Of a DNA stretch of 64,000 nt, positions 62,740 through 64,000 are shown piece after piece. The first letter of the stretch is position 1, and each line of letters begins with the position of its first letter. Both the position numbers and the translations under genes were made by a program. Where the stretch lies: assembly GCF_022829445.1 (NCBI RefSeq), contig NZ_JAKSXY010000092.1, positions 62,001 through 126,000 on the forward strand. The letters are read 5' to 3'. Below the pieces are notes generated by a model. It did no database searches and was not told the origin of the DNA. It saw nothing but the letters and a program-made list of their open reading frames with translations. This DNA comes from Methylobacterium sp. J-068. GTDB taxonomy: Bacteria > Pseudomonadota > Alphaproteobacteria > Rhizobiales > Beijerinckiaceae.

Positions 62740-64000
62740 ATGGAAACTAGCGTGGCAACGGCGGTGTTGTGCATCGTGGGCGGCGGCATCGCGGCCCAGG
62801 TTCTCGCGGCGCGCCTGCGCATCCCGGCCATCGTCCTCCTGCTCGGGGTCGGGTTCCTCGTCGGACCCGTGCTCGGCTGGCTGCACCCGTCCGCCGAGTT
62901 CGGTCCGAATCTGCGGCCGCTGATCGGCCTGGCGGTGGCCATCGTCGTCTTCGAAGGCGGTCTCGCCCTCGACTTCCGTGAACTTCGTGCGTCCGGCGAG
63001 GGCGTACTCCGGCTCACCACCTTCGCCCTGCCCATCAACTTCGTTCTTGGCACGCTCGCCGCCCACCTGATCGGCGGGATGATGTGGGGGCCGGCTTCTG
63101 TGTTCGGGGCCATCCTCGTCGTCACCGGACCGACCGTCATCCTGCCGCTCCTGCGCCATGCCCGCCTGGAGCGCCGCTCGGCCGCGTTCCTGAAGTGGGA
63201 GGCCATCGTCAACGATCCGGTCGGCGCCATCCTCACGGCAGTCGTCATCGAGATCCTCGTCGAAGTGCCCAACCACGTGGCGGAGGAAGCGGTGGGTTCC
63301 CTCGCGCTCCACCTCGCGGAGGGCGTGCTCGTCGCCAGCGGACTGGGCGTTGGTTCGGCGCTTTTCGTGGCTTGGGCATTCCGGCGCGACCTCATCCCGG
63401 AGACGCTGAAGACGCCGGTTCTGCTCGCGCTCGCACTCGTCGCCTACGTCGTACCGAACCTGCTGATGCACGAGGCCGGCCTGATCGGCGCAACCGTGTT
63501 CGGCATCGCGCTTGCCAACCGGCACGTGCCCGGGCTGGGGGAACTGCGCCGCTTCAAGGAAGCTCTCGTCGTCCTTCTGGTGTCCTGCCTGTTCGTGGTG
63601 CTGACCGCCGACCTCGACGTCGCCGTCCTCGGCAAGCTGACCCTGCCGATTCTGGGACTTACGGCGGCGGTCCTCTTCGTGGTGCGCCCGGCGGCGATCT
63701 GGCTCGCGACCCTGCGCAGCGACCTCTCGTGGCGCGAACGCCTATTCGTTGGCTGGATCGGGCCGCGCGGCATCGTCGCGGCGGCCGTGGCCGGCCTTGC
63801 CGGTCCGAGGCTGAGCGCGGCCGGCTATGCCGGCGGCGACCTCATCCAGCCGACCGTGTTCGCGGTCATCGTCTCGACCGTGCTCGCCCACGGGTTCTCA
63901 CTGGCACCGCTCGCGCGCAGGTTCGGCCTCTCGACCGCCGCCGATACGCAGCGCCTCGCGGTCGTCGGAGCCTCCCCATGGGCAAGCGATCTCGTGATCG
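62740..64000 (+). CDS. CPA1 (NhaP-type) Na+/H+ antiporter, 3' end outside window
   Basis: At least 420 residues with no stop codon before the window edge. METSVATAVLCIVGGGIAAQ starts the first helix and about a dozen membrane segments follow, including the family core AVAIVVFEGGLALDFRELR, LVVTGPTVILPLLRHA and, with the acidic pair, WEAIVNDPVGAIL. WIGPRGIVAAAVAGLAG is the conserved late helix. The last residues visible (RLAVVGASPWASDLVI) begin a TrkA-N-type nucleotide-binding domain, so this is the NhaP/KefB-like form with a regulatory C-terminus. ATG 62740 is preceded by GGAG. Confidence 0.93.
   Translation, partial: METSVATAVLCIVGGGIAAQVLAARLRIPAIVLLLGVGFLVGPVLGWLHPSAEFGPNLRPLIGLAVAIVVFEGGLALDFRELRASGEGVLRLTTFALPINFVLGTLAAHLIGGMMWGPASVFGAILVVTGPTVILPLLRHARLERRSAAFLKWEAIVNDPVGAILTAVVIEILVEVPNHVAEEAVGSLALHLAEGVLVASGLGVGSALFVAWAFRRDLIPETLKTPVLLALALVAYVVPNLLMHEAGLIGATVFGIALANRHVPGLGELRRFKEALVVLLVSCLFVVLTADLDVAVLGKLTLPILGLTAAVLFVVRPAAIWLATLRSDLSWRERLFVGWIGPRGIVAAAVAGLAGPRLSAAGYAGGDLIQPTVFAVIVSTVLAHGFSLAPLARRFGLSTAADTQRLAVVGASPWASDLVI

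Overview
The window is 64 kb of high-GC DNA from what looks like a member of the Alphaproteobacteria. Methylobacterium or a close relative is my best guess, from the gene repertoire: many PAS/GAF/LOV hybrid kinases of one paralogous family, an HWE kinase, and CsbD, YsnF, DUF3618 and DUF1236-like stress and envelope genes. No rRNA or tRNA was seen, so the taxonomic call is inference.

Layout. (1) 0-6 kb: two soluble hybrid histidine kinases and, between them, a stand-alone receiver with a one-base frameshift coupled to a GAF protein. (2) 6.4-18.8 kb, minus strand: an 11-gene chemosensory operon in which almost every stop codon overlaps the next start. The order is soluble MCP, triple CheW, CheB, HEAT protein, CheR, CheY, CheA, small STAS-like protein, CheY-like receiver, CheC-type phosphatase and a LOV-domain hybrid kinase. 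(3) 19.5-32.3 kb: an accessory region. It carries pseudogenes, a truncated ParD-like antitoxin, a phage lysis cassette (muramidase, Rz-like and Rz1-like spanins, membrane proteins), a phage-type regulator, a divergent family A DNA polymerase-like replication protein, a 15-residue-repeat protein, a CCATGG-saturated broken phosphatase gene, a Nu1-like small terminase homologue, then a lower-GC module of a winged-HTH protein plus a large SNF2/RapA-type ATPase, and an IS3 remnant. No capsid, portal or tail genes are visible. (4) 32.4-43.7 kb: signalling again, with a PAS kinase / response regulator / receiver-kinase operon, a second LOV hybrid kinase, a GAF-PAS-GAF HWE kinase with a partner receiver, and an MHYT-domain hybrid kinase with two receivers. 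(5) 43.9-62.5 kb: envelope and stress genes (DUF1236-like protein, transglutaminase, MscS channel, two membrane-anchored CsbD proteins, aquaporin, DUF3618, phage-holin-type membrane protein, YidB, cupin, two DUF2382 proteins, GlsB/YeaQ protein), a PAS-LuxR regulator, an AI-2E family transporter with an extra C-terminal domain and a lipoprotein hydrolase. (6) From 62.7 kb a CPA1 Na+/H+ antiporter runs off the end.

How it fits together. The window is dominated by sensing and output to the envelope and stress response. Two kinases carry the canonical LOV cysteine motif, and one is the last gene of the chemosensory operon, so light input to that pathway is a reasonable hypothesis. The best candidates for undescribed biology are the LOV-linked chemosensory operon with its two-tip soluble receptor, the wHTH-operator-SNF2 module in the accessory region, and the small polymerase-like replication protein beside a lysis cassette that lacks structural genes (phage satellite or remnant).
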